Shown here one piece after another: positions 31,181 through 42,643 of a stretch of 64,000 bases of DNA. Made by a program: the position numbers and the translations under genes. How positions within the stretch are numbered: the stretch's first letter is position 1; every line of letters begins with the position of its first letter. The notes below the pieces were generated by a model. The model was not told the DNA's origin. It was given only the letters and a program-made list of their open reading frames with translations, and did not search any database. Source of the DNA: Takakia lepidozioides (taxonomy: Eukaryota > Streptophyta > Takakiopsida > Takakiales > Takakiaceae). The DNA lies in contig CM060734.1 of NCBI GenBank assembly GCA_030704615.1, positions 47,322,042 through 47,386,041 of the forward strand, given 5' to 3'.

Positions 31181-32210
31181 TGTAGTGTGAATGCAGGGGA
31201 GTGACGTTACATTTTGTGTTACATTTTGTTTTACCGTTAAGACCCTGCATCACTACAACGGGAGTGCCCGTTGTACAACTGCAGGAGGGATATATCCCTG
31301 CATACAGGTAATTTCATGGGCATACTGCTTATGCTTTGCCAGGATAAAAATGGCTAAGTCATGACCATGCGTATTTTCATCCGTAGGATGAACGTTTTCA
31401 TCCCAGGTGTTTAACCTAGAAACGCGGGTTGAGGAAAACAAAGAGGAAGATGACGGGCAACTCTTAGCAGCTGCTGCGAGCAGTGGGGTTGGCAGGGCCG
31501 TCTGTTTTTGGGAGGTTGTACCTACGCTATGGGACTCTGCTTGGTATTCTGTGTAAAGGGAAGCGGTGCCGCTTTTCTCGTAGTGATGATCAATTCCTGG
31601 AGTAGGAGCATGTAAGAAGAGCGGCGCACCACCGCTGTCGCCATTGCCTTGAAGAAAACAGTTATGGGCAGATGAGCAAGCAAGGAAAACGGCCAGCTAC
31701 CGGAAGCACAAGGAAGTGAGTTGTGGGCACAATCAATGGAGGGGATGAGGCATGTGAAGTGCTGGCTGGATGGCAACTCAGGTTATCTGTAATCAAAGCT
31801 TATAGCTGTTTTTGTGTCTTCTTACTATAGGACCATGTCAATTCTTAGGGAAGAATTGCACGCATAGAAGGATAGAGTATTTAGTTGGTAAGCCACAGGA
31901 TGTTCCATAGGATGAAGAGGAGCCATCATGGCATGATAAATACTGGAATCAAGACAAGGAGAATAGGTTGAAGTGGCTGCTGACAGGCGATGGTGAGGTG
32001 CCATCTTGGCAGGCAGATCCACCGCTTCGCTGGAGGATAAAACAGATAAGTTCGTAGACTGTGGGCTTCGGGTGGTGACTTAGAAATCGTTTTGGTGTGG
32101 ATTTAGGACTGGCTCTTGGTAGAGGATAAAGAGGTAGAGATATGTGATGGAGGAAAAAGGTTTTGGAAATGGAATGGAGACTCTGGACTTCAAACCAGGA
32201 TAGGGAAAGG
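31181..32210. other. No gene recognised
   Basis: Flank into which the CACTA element inserted. Short minus-strand frames (for example 31522-31776 and 31825-32022) have no recognisable motif. A short inverted repeat CAACGGGAGTGCCCGTTG lies near 31257-31274. Confidence 0.45.
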
Positions 32211-33296
32211 ATGCACTACAACAAATTGCGGCTTTTACGTCTCTGTGTTATGACTGCAAATGCAGTCATGGAAGCCATTTACGACTTCCTGACTCTGCAG
32301 ACGTAAAGACCTAGTCAGTTGTGACATGGCAGATATGACTCTCCAGGCTGGCTGTCACATGGCGCCAGAGCAGCTGTGGGGGTAGTCATACACGCTGGCT
32401 TTACTGAATGACTGAACGGACAGTGTAGTCCATGTCAGCGGCTGTGCAAGAGTGGCACGTGCTCGATGCAGGAAATGACACGTGGCAGAGTGTTTAGCTC
32501 TCCATGACTGCGAACTATGACTACGGGTATGCTAATCCGGTTGCAACACGTGGCGCGTTGCAGTTTTTACACGTGGTCCATCAGCAGATTGACATGTGTC
32601 ATGATGGGTGTTTTTTTGGGGTGTATTGCTATTTTTTTACATATTTGTATTTCTGCCACGTGGTGTAGTACTATTGGAGAGTGAAAATAGATGTAGTCAT
32701 TATTATGACTATGATAGCAGTCATGTACATGTCTAATACAACAATGAAATATAATATATAATACAAAGAGAACAAGGCAGCAAGACATAACTGCAACAAG
32801 CTGAGCAAAACCAAGAGATTACCTATTTTTTGACACTTTCCTGTTGTCACATTGGCAGTATCATGTCAAAGTCACTCCAAACTAGATTCACTCAACCAGC
32901 TAACTTGCAGAATTGAACATGTAAATTTAGGGCCGATTATGATAAGAGGGAAAAACAGGGTGAAATGTGTTGAAGAAGATGCCTTCATTAGCAGTGCCTG
33001 ATTTTATCACTTGTGCCGCTGCTCCCAGTTGACCATCTACCCATGCAGGTTTCTTGTAGCTATTGATCCACAGGGAATCACAGGTAATCTTGTGCTTGAA
33101 ATCTGGCCTTCTTGGATGAATCTGGACCCACACGAAATCCCTGCTCCTTCAGCTATCCATGCCTCTGCACAAATCATGCATACATCCTCGCCTTGCTGCT
33201 AGCAGCTGACAATGACAGCCTAGAATTGTCAAAGCAAACACTAGCAGGGAAAACAGGGTGAAATATGTTGAAGAAGGTACCTTCATCCTTTTCTCA

Positions 33297-33788
33297 TCAT
33301 TTGCTTTCAGGTGTCCAAAGCCCCATCCCGCGCTCCTGCTCTGCACACCCTTCAAGCATCGCATTCCACGACACCACATCTAGTTCAGCCATAGTGTTGA
33401 ACACTCCCTTGGCATCCTCAATGCTCCCACATTTAGCATACATGGCCACCAGAGCCATGTTCAGGATGACATCTGGTACAATTGCAGATTTGATGATGTC
33501 ACCAGGGATCTCTTTGCCCTTTTCCAGGGCTGCAGACGCACTGCAAACGCACACAAACGTTATGTCGGCGGCCTTCACCCCTTCCCCCATCATTTTCTCA
33601 AAGGTTGGAGCCTCCATCCCGCACCCCAGCTGTGCATACCCAGCAAGCATCGCACTCCACGACACCACATCTCGTTCAGCCACAGTGTTGAACACTCCCT
33701 TTGCATCCTCAATGCACCCACAATTGGCGTACATGTCCACCAGGGCAGGGGCAGTGTTCAAAAGGACATGTGGTAATTTGACAGGCAT
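33297..33788 (-). pseudogene. PLS-type PPR gene fragment
   Basis: A 163-codon frame from ATG 33786-33788. It reads ALVDMYANCGCIEDAKGVFN, ERDVVSWSAMLAGYAQLG, FEKMMGEGVKAADITFVCV, then DVILNMALVAMYAKCGSIED, AKGVFNTMAELDVVSWNAML. These are consecutive S, P and L-type pentatricopeptide motifs; family members bind organellar RNA by base-specific contacts, often for editing. There is no targeting peptide, and no E or DYW domain; the frame ends soon after the last S motif. It lies wholly inside the CACTA element, so it is most simply a captured piece of a host gene. The two S-L segments are nearly identical in DNA about 295 bp apart. Expression or function is unlikely but the frame is open. Confidence 0.85.
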
Positions 33789-34539
33789 TCACCTCCTGAC
33801 TTGGCTATTCCCAACCCATCCTGCCATTGGCAAGAGATTCCACAGAAACTGATAGTTGTCTGTTTGACTGTATAACTATGTATCTCTTGCTTTCTTACAG
33901 CTTGTACTGACACGCGTAATGCTCTTGTTGTGTTGAATCATTTCACGCCTTCAGGTTTCAGAACAAACATTACCGTCTTTCTTTATCAGACATGTGCACC
34001 AAGACAGAATCTCACCAAAAGATTGTTGGTGTTCAACAGTACCATACATGAAGATAACTAGCACCAAAAGGGCATATGAAGCTTATTCTGCTCTCCACTG
34101 GTATTAACTTGCACCAGGACTTTCAATGGCTGTCTTCCAGTCCACCCACGGCCCGCTGTAAATGGCTTGCAACCTACAGATTTTCAAGAGAGCTGATTAC
34201 CATGAAAATTTCAAAACTGGCTTTACAAACCTAATAATTCAAGCATAATCAGCATTCAAGCTAAGGAAGCTTTACAAGCATCGTGTTGCGAGTAAAGCCT
34301 TGGCAATGTCACCAGGAAATCCCTGGCTGAATGGATGACACTGAAATAATGGAGCTTGAAATCCGGCCCTCTTGGACGAATTTGGGCCCACACTCTATCC
34401 CTGCTCCTTCAGTTATCTATGCATACATCCTTGCCTTCCTGCTAGCAGCTGACAATGACAGCACCCCCAACCCTACTTATCAACGAGCAATGAGCTAACT
34501 TACAAAATTCAATATGCATCTCAGGGCGTCTGATGAGAG

Positions 34540-35340
34540 GGCAAAACATGCTGAAATAGGTCGAAGAAGAAGGTGCCCTCACCACACTGTCCTTGACCTT
34601 GTGTCATGACCCATGGAGGATTTGACCTTGTGTGTGATGCTTGTGTCTGTAGTCAGGTAATGTCGGATTGGTCAATGAGAACCTGCACCACGGTGCAGCT
34701 GAGCAGGCAGACTTTGAAACACGGTCTGCTAAGACCAAGCTGACTCTCCCAAGAACCTTGTAAACATCAGGAAGAATATCAAATCATGGTACTAACAGGA
34801 GCCAACAACCCACATTTGCAGGATGGACAAAATTCTACACATCGTACAAATTCAGGGCCGAGTCTGATGAGAGGCGAAGAAGAAGGTGCCCTCACCACAT
34901 TGTCCTCGACCTTGTGTCATGACCCATGGAGGATTTGACTGAACATGAACCTAAGATGACCTCTAGTGTGTGCTGCTTGTGTCTGTAGTTAGGTAATGTC
35001 GGATTGGTCAGTGAGAACCACCACGGTGCAGCTGAGTGGGCAGAGATTGAAACACGGCCTACTAAGACCAAGCTAACTCTCCCAAGAACCTTGTAAACAT
35101 CAGGAAGAATACCAAATCATGGTACTAACAGGAGAGCCAACCCACATTTGCAGGATGGACAAACTTCTTCACATCGTACATTAAGAAAAAACCACACCTT
35201 GCGATTGCGGTTGTCCCACCATCGTGAAGGATCTTTTAGGAACTCATGCCAGCTCTGCTCCGTGCTGTAAAATCAGGGCCGAGCGGGTAGAGATTGAAAC
35301 ACGGCCTGCTAAGACGAAGCTGACTCTCCCAAGAACGGCG
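34540..35340. repeat. Tandem duplication of about 300 bp, plus partial third copy
   Basis: The block GAAGAAGAAGGTGCCCTCAC through CTCCCAAGAACCTTGTAAAC to CACATTTGCAGGATGGACAA occurs at about 34564-34835 and about 34875-35165. A partial third copy (GATTGAAACACGGCCTGC onward) lies at about 35290-35340. The copies differ by small indels. All lie within the CACTA element. Confidence 0.85.
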
Positions 35341-36243
35341 GGCTCCCAGCCGAAACCTCCTCGCACACATACCCTAGCGTTTCTAGGGTTGCTTGCTCCA
35401 GATGCGAAGGTTGATCCAACTGCGGGCCTCCCATGCATGTTTGCCCTCTCTCCCGCTCGCTCTAAGTCCCAACCCTCTCTCTCTCTCCCTCCCGCTCGCT
35501 CTAAGTCTGTTCACGCTACTGTGATGGGCAACTTTTTAAGTTTTTTAACCTTTTTGTAAACCCTAAAAGCCCCTTTTTGATTTTTTTCTTTTTTTTTTTC
35601 TTAAAGGAAACCACAAGCCCTTGAGGAGGGGAAAATTCACCCGCCTTCATTTATGGGCCATAAGACCTACAGGACGATCAACGTCAAGACATACCGTCTC
35701 GAACAATCCCACACACGGGATAAGGGCAGCGGTTTGAACCCCAAACCACAAGGGCGACACACTGTGCACTTACCAGCCGATGTGATTTTTTTTTAATCTT
35801 TGTTTTTTTTGGGTTTTTTTAATTCATTCTAGTGGTAAGAGTCTCCGTTTTTTTAAGATATAAATACTCATATATTATATATATAACCAGAAAAAAGCAT
35901 GTGTCGACACGTGTAGTCATGTAGTGATTCATCCATGTGATGATCTGGCATAATGCATTAGAGTGAGAGTCATGAAGTCATATGTCTGTCTTGCAATATG
36001 CACACGTCATTCTAGTGTAGCCATGACCGTGACTGGTAGTCATATCTGCCATGCCAATATTCGTGGTCAAACATGTTTGACCTGTGTTGCGCAGAGTCCG
36101 AAGCCATGCAGTCGCATATACGCCTTCTCCAGACCTGCATTATGACTTCAAAAGCATTTTACGACTGCAAATGGCATTTCTGCCACAAATCTGTCATGAC
36201 TGCGCACCCATGGGAGTCATAAAAGCCGCAATCTGTTGTAGTG

Positions 36244-37390
36244 ATGGATGCACCTGATGTTATAGTGTCAGTAGGAGAAATGAGTGGGGGGAGAGACTGC
36301 TTGTCACTGAATCAGAATGGTCACTGTTTGTCTTCATTCTTGTTCTTTGTTTTAGTGTTATGAACCTGCACACAATGCTGCCCTGGGTATTGATACACTG
36401 GAACCAATGTAGACCTAGCTTGGCTGATTGAAAACACCAGTGAGGGTTAGTTAGAACTGTTGAAAACAGAGAACGGATAATGTGGATGGGGAAGCAACAC
36501 CGACACTGATTTGGTTTTTGGAACTGATTTCCAGCATGGTCTCAGGGTATGAACAACTGAGGTTCACAGTTGAAGGGAAAAGAGGGCTATTGGGGTATTT
36601 GGTTGAAACCTGTAGAAAGGCTGAGAGCTGTTTGGGCAATGGCTTCTTTTGGAAAAAGGTAGTGTGAAGGGTTGGTCATTGGCATGAGAGAGAGAGAGAG
36701 AGAGAGAGACTGAGACTGATGAATGGGATGGTTATGCCTTGTGTGACCGAGGATGATTTCAAGGCTGGTGCACTGGATGCCTGGTTGAGTTGTGCATTGC
36801 ATTGCATGATAGATATGCTACTGTTGAAGAAGTGAGGAACCTGTAGACCAAGGTTAGAGAGAGAGAGAAAAGGATTTGGGAAGGGAGAGAGCTGCTCAGT
36901 AAAAGGGGTTGATGGGGGATGGCCAATTTGGGGAGATGAGATGAAGAAAACATGAACCCTGAAAGAGACCAGTGGCCCTGCAGTTCATGGCAGATCTGAG
37001 CTGCCTCCCTCTAAATCTGTGTCACCATTACAAAGGGGGCTTCCGACGTGTCACTGCTCAAGGGAGCTTCACATTAAAGGTCGTGTTCAGCGCTGTCATA
37101 GGGCTGGTTGCATCACAGAAAAGATCATGGCAGCACTGTTGGCGCTGAGATCATAGGGCAAGGCTGTTGTATAAAAGTAGAACCAAGAGCAAGAACAATT
37201 CAAAACTCCCCATCCATGTCTTCTCTTCCGCTGCGGCGTGGATGAGGATTGCATGAACTCTGATCACGAACGAACTAAGGGAAACCCACAGCCATGTGAA
37301 GATGGTTGGATCACTAGAACGTTCCTTCCTTTTGCTTTGACTTCAACTGGGGAGGAGTACAGATTAGAATCACCCAGAAGGGGATTCACG
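36244..37390. other. No gene recognised; GA microsatellite
   Basis: Right flank of the CACTA element. It holds a (GA)n run at about 36686-36709 and a shorter one near 36860. No frame has a recognisable motif. Confidence 0.45.
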
Positions 37391-38690
37391 CCCCTTCTTT
37401 TCACACTACAGTCCACTTGCACACCACTATGCCTTCCAGTTTTGAAGTCTGCCCAATTTCTTTGCCATAAGCCAGGATAAATGTGTCTGTCGTAGCCTTT
37501 TGGTTTGGGCAGTACAAGAGCGAACAGACACTATGAGGGGTTCACTCCAGTAGGTGGACCTACCTTGGTATAAGCAGTTGTTTATGGCCGCTTTCCTGAT
37601 TTAATCCCTTCACACAAGCATCAGTTTGTTGTGTGTGAGCTGCCCAACAATTGGACCCCAACAAGGTTAGGGCTTTAGGCTCAGCCTCAAGATTATAAAC
37701 AATGGTTTACTTGGTCGCTCTATGATGAGAAACCCTAGACATTGTATAAAAAATGGACGTTGTCTTTGTGATGTCCGCACATAGGGCATTGACAATCTGC
37801 CTTTTCTCTTTGCATCTGTTTATTGTTTATTGTTCAAAGAGTAGACTCCCACCCGGAGTTTAAATTTTAGGGTAGATAGGTCTTTCAAATCATCCGTAAT
37901 GACCTCACCCATGTCACAAACTTGAAACAAGTTCATGGAAGTCTTATGCCTTTGTCATACAACAATTGAGCTTTACATTGCTCTTTGGTGTCTGTGCTTC
38001 TATCTTGTTGCACTAGCTAGTGTCCCTTGCCACGGCTCTGTTCAACAATCTCTTAAGGAACCTTGAAATGTTGGTTTTTGACAAGGTTGTTGGGATCTCC
38101 ACTTTTCTTCTTCTATCTTCTTTTTCTGTTCTCTTGTGTTCCATAAAGCACTTTGGCTCCCCTGGACGTTATAAAGTTTTTTTTGTTCTTTCTCTGAGCT
38201 TTCCGCGGACGTTATAAAGCACCATTTCATTTCATTTATGTAGAGCTCTTATTTGATGATGAAACGTTGCACAGCTTTATTTACAAACTGACATGAGGTA
38301 ACTGAAGGATGGAAGGTTCCCATAGCGAGGGAAGAGATAACATAAAAGAAAAGAAATGAAAGCGTAGCAAGCCAATCAAACCAAATGATCATCCCATCCA
38401 ACTGCTCTTATTTGGTACACACATCAGGTCCTCATCTGTAAAGGCCCAAGGAGACAAAGAGATGGTCGCAGAGAAAGAAAGAAAAAGATATGAACTTTAT
38501 AAAATCCATAGGGACCCTCAGTGGGGCCAATAGGCCTGATGATCAGAATGAAAATTAACCCTTTTCCAAGACATGGACGGAATGAACTTCCTACACTTCC
38601 AGGGACAGACATGGGATTTCCTGCAAAGAAGACGACACTTGTACATGGATCTCTGGAGAAAATAAAGCAAGGGATACATAGTGAGGTACC
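37390..38690. repeat. Repeat family R, copy C, body 2
   Basis: Direct homologue of 14580-15468 plus 16315-16690, lacking the LINE found at 15469-16314. It instead carries a short sequence CGCGGACGTTATAAAGCACC followed by ATTTCATTTCATTT (38205-38238, plus strand), the bare 3' tip of the same LINE family. This arrangement gives the empty site for the LINE in copy A. Confidence 0.7.
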
Positions 38691-40240
38691 GCCTCGTTCA
38701 ACAACCCGTGCACTTGGTCGATGCTCCGACCTGTGCGTAGTGAAGATTATTAATTTAGGCTGGGCTTGATGTCCAGTATGTGACTGCAAGCATCTTGAGG
38801 AATTTTCGAAATTGTGAAGTAGATGGGCGCGGGTTGCACTAATTTCTGAGCCTTTTGTATGTCTAAACCTGTCTTACTAGAAGTTGCACACAGACTTCTC
38901 ACTGGTTGCAGTACTACCAATCCCACTTTGATATTGACACATCTAAACAAAGATTGATTCCACAGCAGAGTTGGTGAAGATGAACCAGGCCAGCTCCAAC
39001 TAGCCACGAATATTCCTTGATATTGGCACGTCTGTGTTCAAAGACCAATCGCAGGGTGGCAGATATTCTCAGTCCACAGACTAATTGCACAGTAGTCCCA
39101 CCAGTTGGTCGGTGAACTTATATAACTCAGGCTAAAACATGACTGGATGTGCTAGGAGTGCACATGTCTGGCAACAACGGCTTGCAAGGGCTAAAGGAAA
39201 AATAAGAAAAGAAACAGGACGTTGGATGTACTCCATCTAAGGAAGCAGCTTGCTGGCAACATCGATTTCAGAGCAGCTCTGAATATGAGTGTCCAAGCCC
39301 TTTACCTCCAAAAGCGTGTCTGTGCAGTTTGGAAAAGATCTTGATGAGGTGAGCAGTATATTGTAGGTCCAACTATATACTGTGTGCAGATTTGAAGAAA
39401 TTTTGAGGATTTATTTTGGCGGATGTGACCCTGACTCTCCGAGCCAGTTTGCTCCAAACATGTGTCTCGCTGGTGGAGCCACTGCAATTATTTTATCCTC
39501 AGATACTTACACGACTTGCAGGAGATGCCCGCAATGAGAACAATGAGCTAGGAAGTACACTGTGCAAAGCATACCAACTGCTACCAGTTACTGGTTATTG
39601 TTAATTACGTGTGCAACTAGATGCAACAGTTACAAAAGACACTTGTTGCAGAATCCCTCATACACTTACCGCTTGCCCACACGATGAAGTTCTGCACTTC
39701 TTGCTCCAAACGAACATTTTCTTTTGTCTCAAAGCAGTCTCTAGCTCCAAACACTTGTGGGGAACATTTTCTCTATCTCAAACCGCAGTGGGTGAGCAAC
39801 TATGTTCTTCTATAATCTCTCTATAGCGTCCTGCCTACATCATGACTTTATGAACCTGCGATAACTTATCCTTGGGCTGGATATTTCTCTCTCAAGGGTC
39901 AGACGATCCCTCAGCACTGTTCAGTGAGGACTAATTGCGAGTATGGAAAGCGAGTCTACAGCGGATATAGGTTGGGAGATTCTCGCAAGTTCATGAGGAA
40001 TGGGAGTATGTCCTGGCACTTAGTCTTGCACAGGCTCGAATACGTCACAAACCACCCTGTTCTGGTCACGGCGATATGGCGAATTGCGCTGTTAATTGCA
40101 GGGGGCCGTTATTATCTCCACCACCATGACTTGAGGTACATAATTCACAGGTGCAAGCTCTACAAACTTGATCTGTGATTTAATTGTTGTCGTCAATTGA
40201 TTATCCATAAGCTTTCGGCCGACTGGAAACTACATAATCT
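38690..40240. repeat. Repeat family R, copy C, right arm and part of body 1
   Basis: Homologous to about 10200-11760 of copy A in the same orientation: AGATTGATTCCACAGCAGAG, CTGGCAACAACGGCTTGCA, CATGTGTCTCGCTGGTGGAGCC and CTACAGCGGATATAGGTTGG. It directly follows body 2, whereas in copy A body 2 lies downstream of body 1, so block order differs between copies. Confidence 0.7.
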
Positions 40241-40794
40241 AATGTTGACATTTGGTGGCTTTACTTCCTGGATTTTCCATGTGCCTTGACCCTTATTCTT
40301 ACTTTGGAATATGCTCTCTCTTTCTAGTTTCTTTCTTTATCTTGTCAACAAGCTCCTTAAGCTTCCATGTTGAAGTCCTTAAGCTTAGCTGTTTTTTTTT
40401 TAAAAGAGAAAACTCCATGTTAAAGTTACAAAATAGGTGATAAAACCTAGTTTTATCTTTCATTGATTTGTTTTTCGAAACCCTTGGGCCAAAATACAAA
40501 GCATGACATAGAGTGCACCCTCCACAACTAGCCAAGAAAACAAGTATTATTCAATGGAATGTGTGAGACAATCTCTCGAGTAATAATTGTTTTTTGGCTT
40601 CTTGAGGAATGCACTTTCTATTTCTTGTTTCCTTCTCAAATTGATGTCATACAAGCTCTAAGTTCAGTGAGCTTTCATGCTCAAGTTATAAAATAAGTGA
40701 TAAAACTTAATTCGTCAAGTTTCTTTAATTTTTTTCTTAGATCTGTTGTCATATTATAAGCTAGGCTTTTAGCTTTCTTTCTCACGTCAAAATA
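40241..40794. other. No gene recognised; AT-rich
   Basis: Two loosely similar segments (AGTTACAAAATAGGTGATAA near 40425 and AGTTATAAAATAAGTGATAA near 40683) suggest an old duplication of about 260 bp. No coding motif. Confidence 0.5.
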
Positions 40795-40975
40795 TGACGC
40801 CTCCCCAAGGGAGCGTAACTTATGGTGTCATTTGACCCCCAAGGGCTACTGCCTTCCAGCAGGGTGGTGGACACCTTCATGACACACCAAACGGTGGTTT
40901 GAACCCACAACCACATCCAATGTGGTATATGCCCATTACCACTGGGCTACATGTTGGTTGTCCCCTCACGTCAAA
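40795..40975 (-). mobile_element. tRNA-derived SINE, copy 2
   Basis: On the minus strand GTAGCCCAGTGG (plus 40939-40950) matches the pol III A box and GGGTTCAAACC (plus 40896-40906) matches the B box, with tRNA-like spacing. The body continues to a CTCCCTTGGGGAGGCGTCATA end (plus 40797-40815), as in the copy at 7396-7545. Together the two copies define a SINE family. Confidence 0.75.
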
Positions 40976-41103
40976 ACACTAGAGCTTCGCGTTGCTCCGC
41001 ACTACTAGCGACGACTTTTGATAACATGCTCGCTTCGCGAACAAAGATGCGCGTAGCGCCCCACGTGACGAAAAATTTCGGCAAGACAAAAATGCAAAAG
41101 TAC

Positions 41104-41960
41104 CAAAGGTATTCAACCCCTGTTTCTTGGAGCTAGAGCCTTCATGAGAGCTACGAAGAAAGACGCGACATTTGCACTGTATGCGACTCCGATCAAAACC
41201 ACAACAGACCAAGGTACTTCGACATTACCCACTCAATATCAAAACTTCAATGATGTCTTCGAGAAAAAAAATGCAGACATGTTGCCAGAACATCGACCTT
41301 ATGATTGTGCAATTGAGTTGCAAGAAGGAGCTCAACCACCATTCGGTCCGATTTACAATTTATCTCAGACGGAGTTGGCTGCTTTACGCGAATACATTGA
41401 TGAAAATTTGTCAAAGAATTTCATTCGACATTCGAAATCACCTGCAGGAGCATCTATCTTATTTGTGAAGAAGAAAGACGGATCGTTACGCATGTGTGTA
41501 GACTATCGTGGGCTCAACAAAGTCACTATATAAAATCGTTATCTACTACCGCTGATTTTAGGACTCCTCGAACAACTTGGACGAGCAATTTTTTTCACAA
41601 AGATCGACTTGAGATAAGCTTACAACCTTGTACGAATAAAAGAAGGAGACGAATGGAAGACAACTTTTCGCACAAGGTACGGACATTTCGAATACAGTGT
41701 TATGCCTTTCGGTCTTACAAATGCTCCAGCAATCTTTCAACGCATGATGAATGACATCTTTCGAGAATTTTTAGATGACTTTGTAGTCATCTATTTGGAC
41801 GACGTTTTGATATTTTCACAGAATGAAGAAGAACGTGGTTGCCATGTACGCCTTGTCCTTGAAAATTGAGGGAAAAATGATTATATGCCAAATTGAAAAA
41901 ATGTCTTTTCCACCAATCTGAAGTCGAATTTTTGGGCTACATTATTTCCGACAAATAAGT
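41104..41960 (+). pseudogene. Second chromovirus: reverse transcriptase
   Basis: Frame 41144-41533 reads [38 protein letters not shown] and [18 protein letters not shown], then a TAA. The same frame continues past a second TAA with [42 protein letters not shown] and the polymerase box [12 protein letters not shown] (YLDD). A TGA and frameshifts follow at 41868-41960. HRPYD and the overall wording are close to Tf1/Tcn1-type elements that are common in fungi and known from non-seed plants. The 5' part (gag, protease) is absent on this strand; unrelated sequence precedes about 41104. Confidence 0.92.
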
Positions 41961-41964
41961 CTTT

Positions 41965-42640
41965 ATGGATCAGAAGAAAATACAAACCATCATCGAGTGG
42001 ATTAAACCAACTTCGGTCCGAGATGTACAATGTTTTCTAGGATTTGCAAATTTATATAGAATATTCATCAAGGACTACTCCAAAATTGCTGCACCATTGA
42101 CACAACTCACAGGAAAGGACAAATTTGTATGGGACGAGAAGACTGACCAAGCATTTAAAAGGCTGAAGCAGACATTTACAACGGCTCCAATACTAGTACA
42201 TGCAGACCCATCTGAACCATTCTTTTTGGAAGCAGTACATCGGACTTTGCACTTGGCGCGGTATTTTCTCAATATGGTACAGATGGTCGACTTCACCCTG
42301 TTGATTTTCGTTCTCGAAAATTTTCCGCTACGGAGATCAATTATGAAATCCATGACAAAGAACTTCTAGCGATTATTGATGTTTTTGAGGAGTGGCGTCA
42401 TCTATTGGAGGGAGCTAAACATCATATCACAGTCTATACTGATCACAAAACCTCGAGTATTTTATGAGTGCTCGTGTTTTGAATCGACGTCAAGCGAGAT
42501 GGAGTATGTCACTAGCAAGGTTTGATTTTGTTATTACCTACCGTCCGGGACATCTTCAAGGAAAACCAGATGCTCTTTCTCAACGATTGTATCTTGCGCC
42601 AAAAGAAGGGGATGCAGCTTTTGACCAATAGAAATCAATC
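41965..42640 (+). pseudogene. Second chromovirus: connection and RNase H
   Basis: Frame 41965-42235 has VRDVQCFLGFANLYRIFIKD, KIAAPLTQLTGKDKFVW and [20 protein letters not shown] frameshift then leads to [39 protein letters not shown] and ITVYTDHKT. Further shifts precede a short tether. The [14 protein letters not shown] motif is the RNase H catalytic region. Several frame changes make it inactive. Confidence 0.88.
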
Positions 42641-42643
42641 ATC

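Larger units (their letters stand above)
32214..36243. mobile_element. Non-autonomous CACTA element carrying a PPR fragment
   Basis: The 4030-bp element begins CACTACAACAAATTGC and ends in the complement of CACTACAACAGATTGC. The terminal repeats run about 26 bp with two mismatches. It is flanked by the 3-bp duplication ATG (32211-32213 and 36244-36246), as expected for CACTA (En/Spm). Subterminal regions on both sides are rich in TATGACT/AGTCATA motifs in both orientations (32245-32520, 32695-32730, 35905-36225). No transposase is recognisable. Cargo includes a PPR coding fragment (33297-33788), diverged copies of a block at 33000-33250 and 34350-34560, and a tandem duplication at 34540-35340. 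Confidence 0.93.

Noticed and set aside
35224-35559. 111-codon plus frame rich in Pro and Ser
   Set aside because: It overlaps the third partial copy of a tandem repeat inside the CACTA element and a simple CTCTCTCT/CTCGCTC stretch; no domain recognised.
35680-35860. Possible third tRNA-like SINE (GGTTTGAACCCC near 35732)
   Set aside because: Only a B-box-like motif is seen on the minus strand; the A box is not convincing and the body does not match the two accepted SINE copies.
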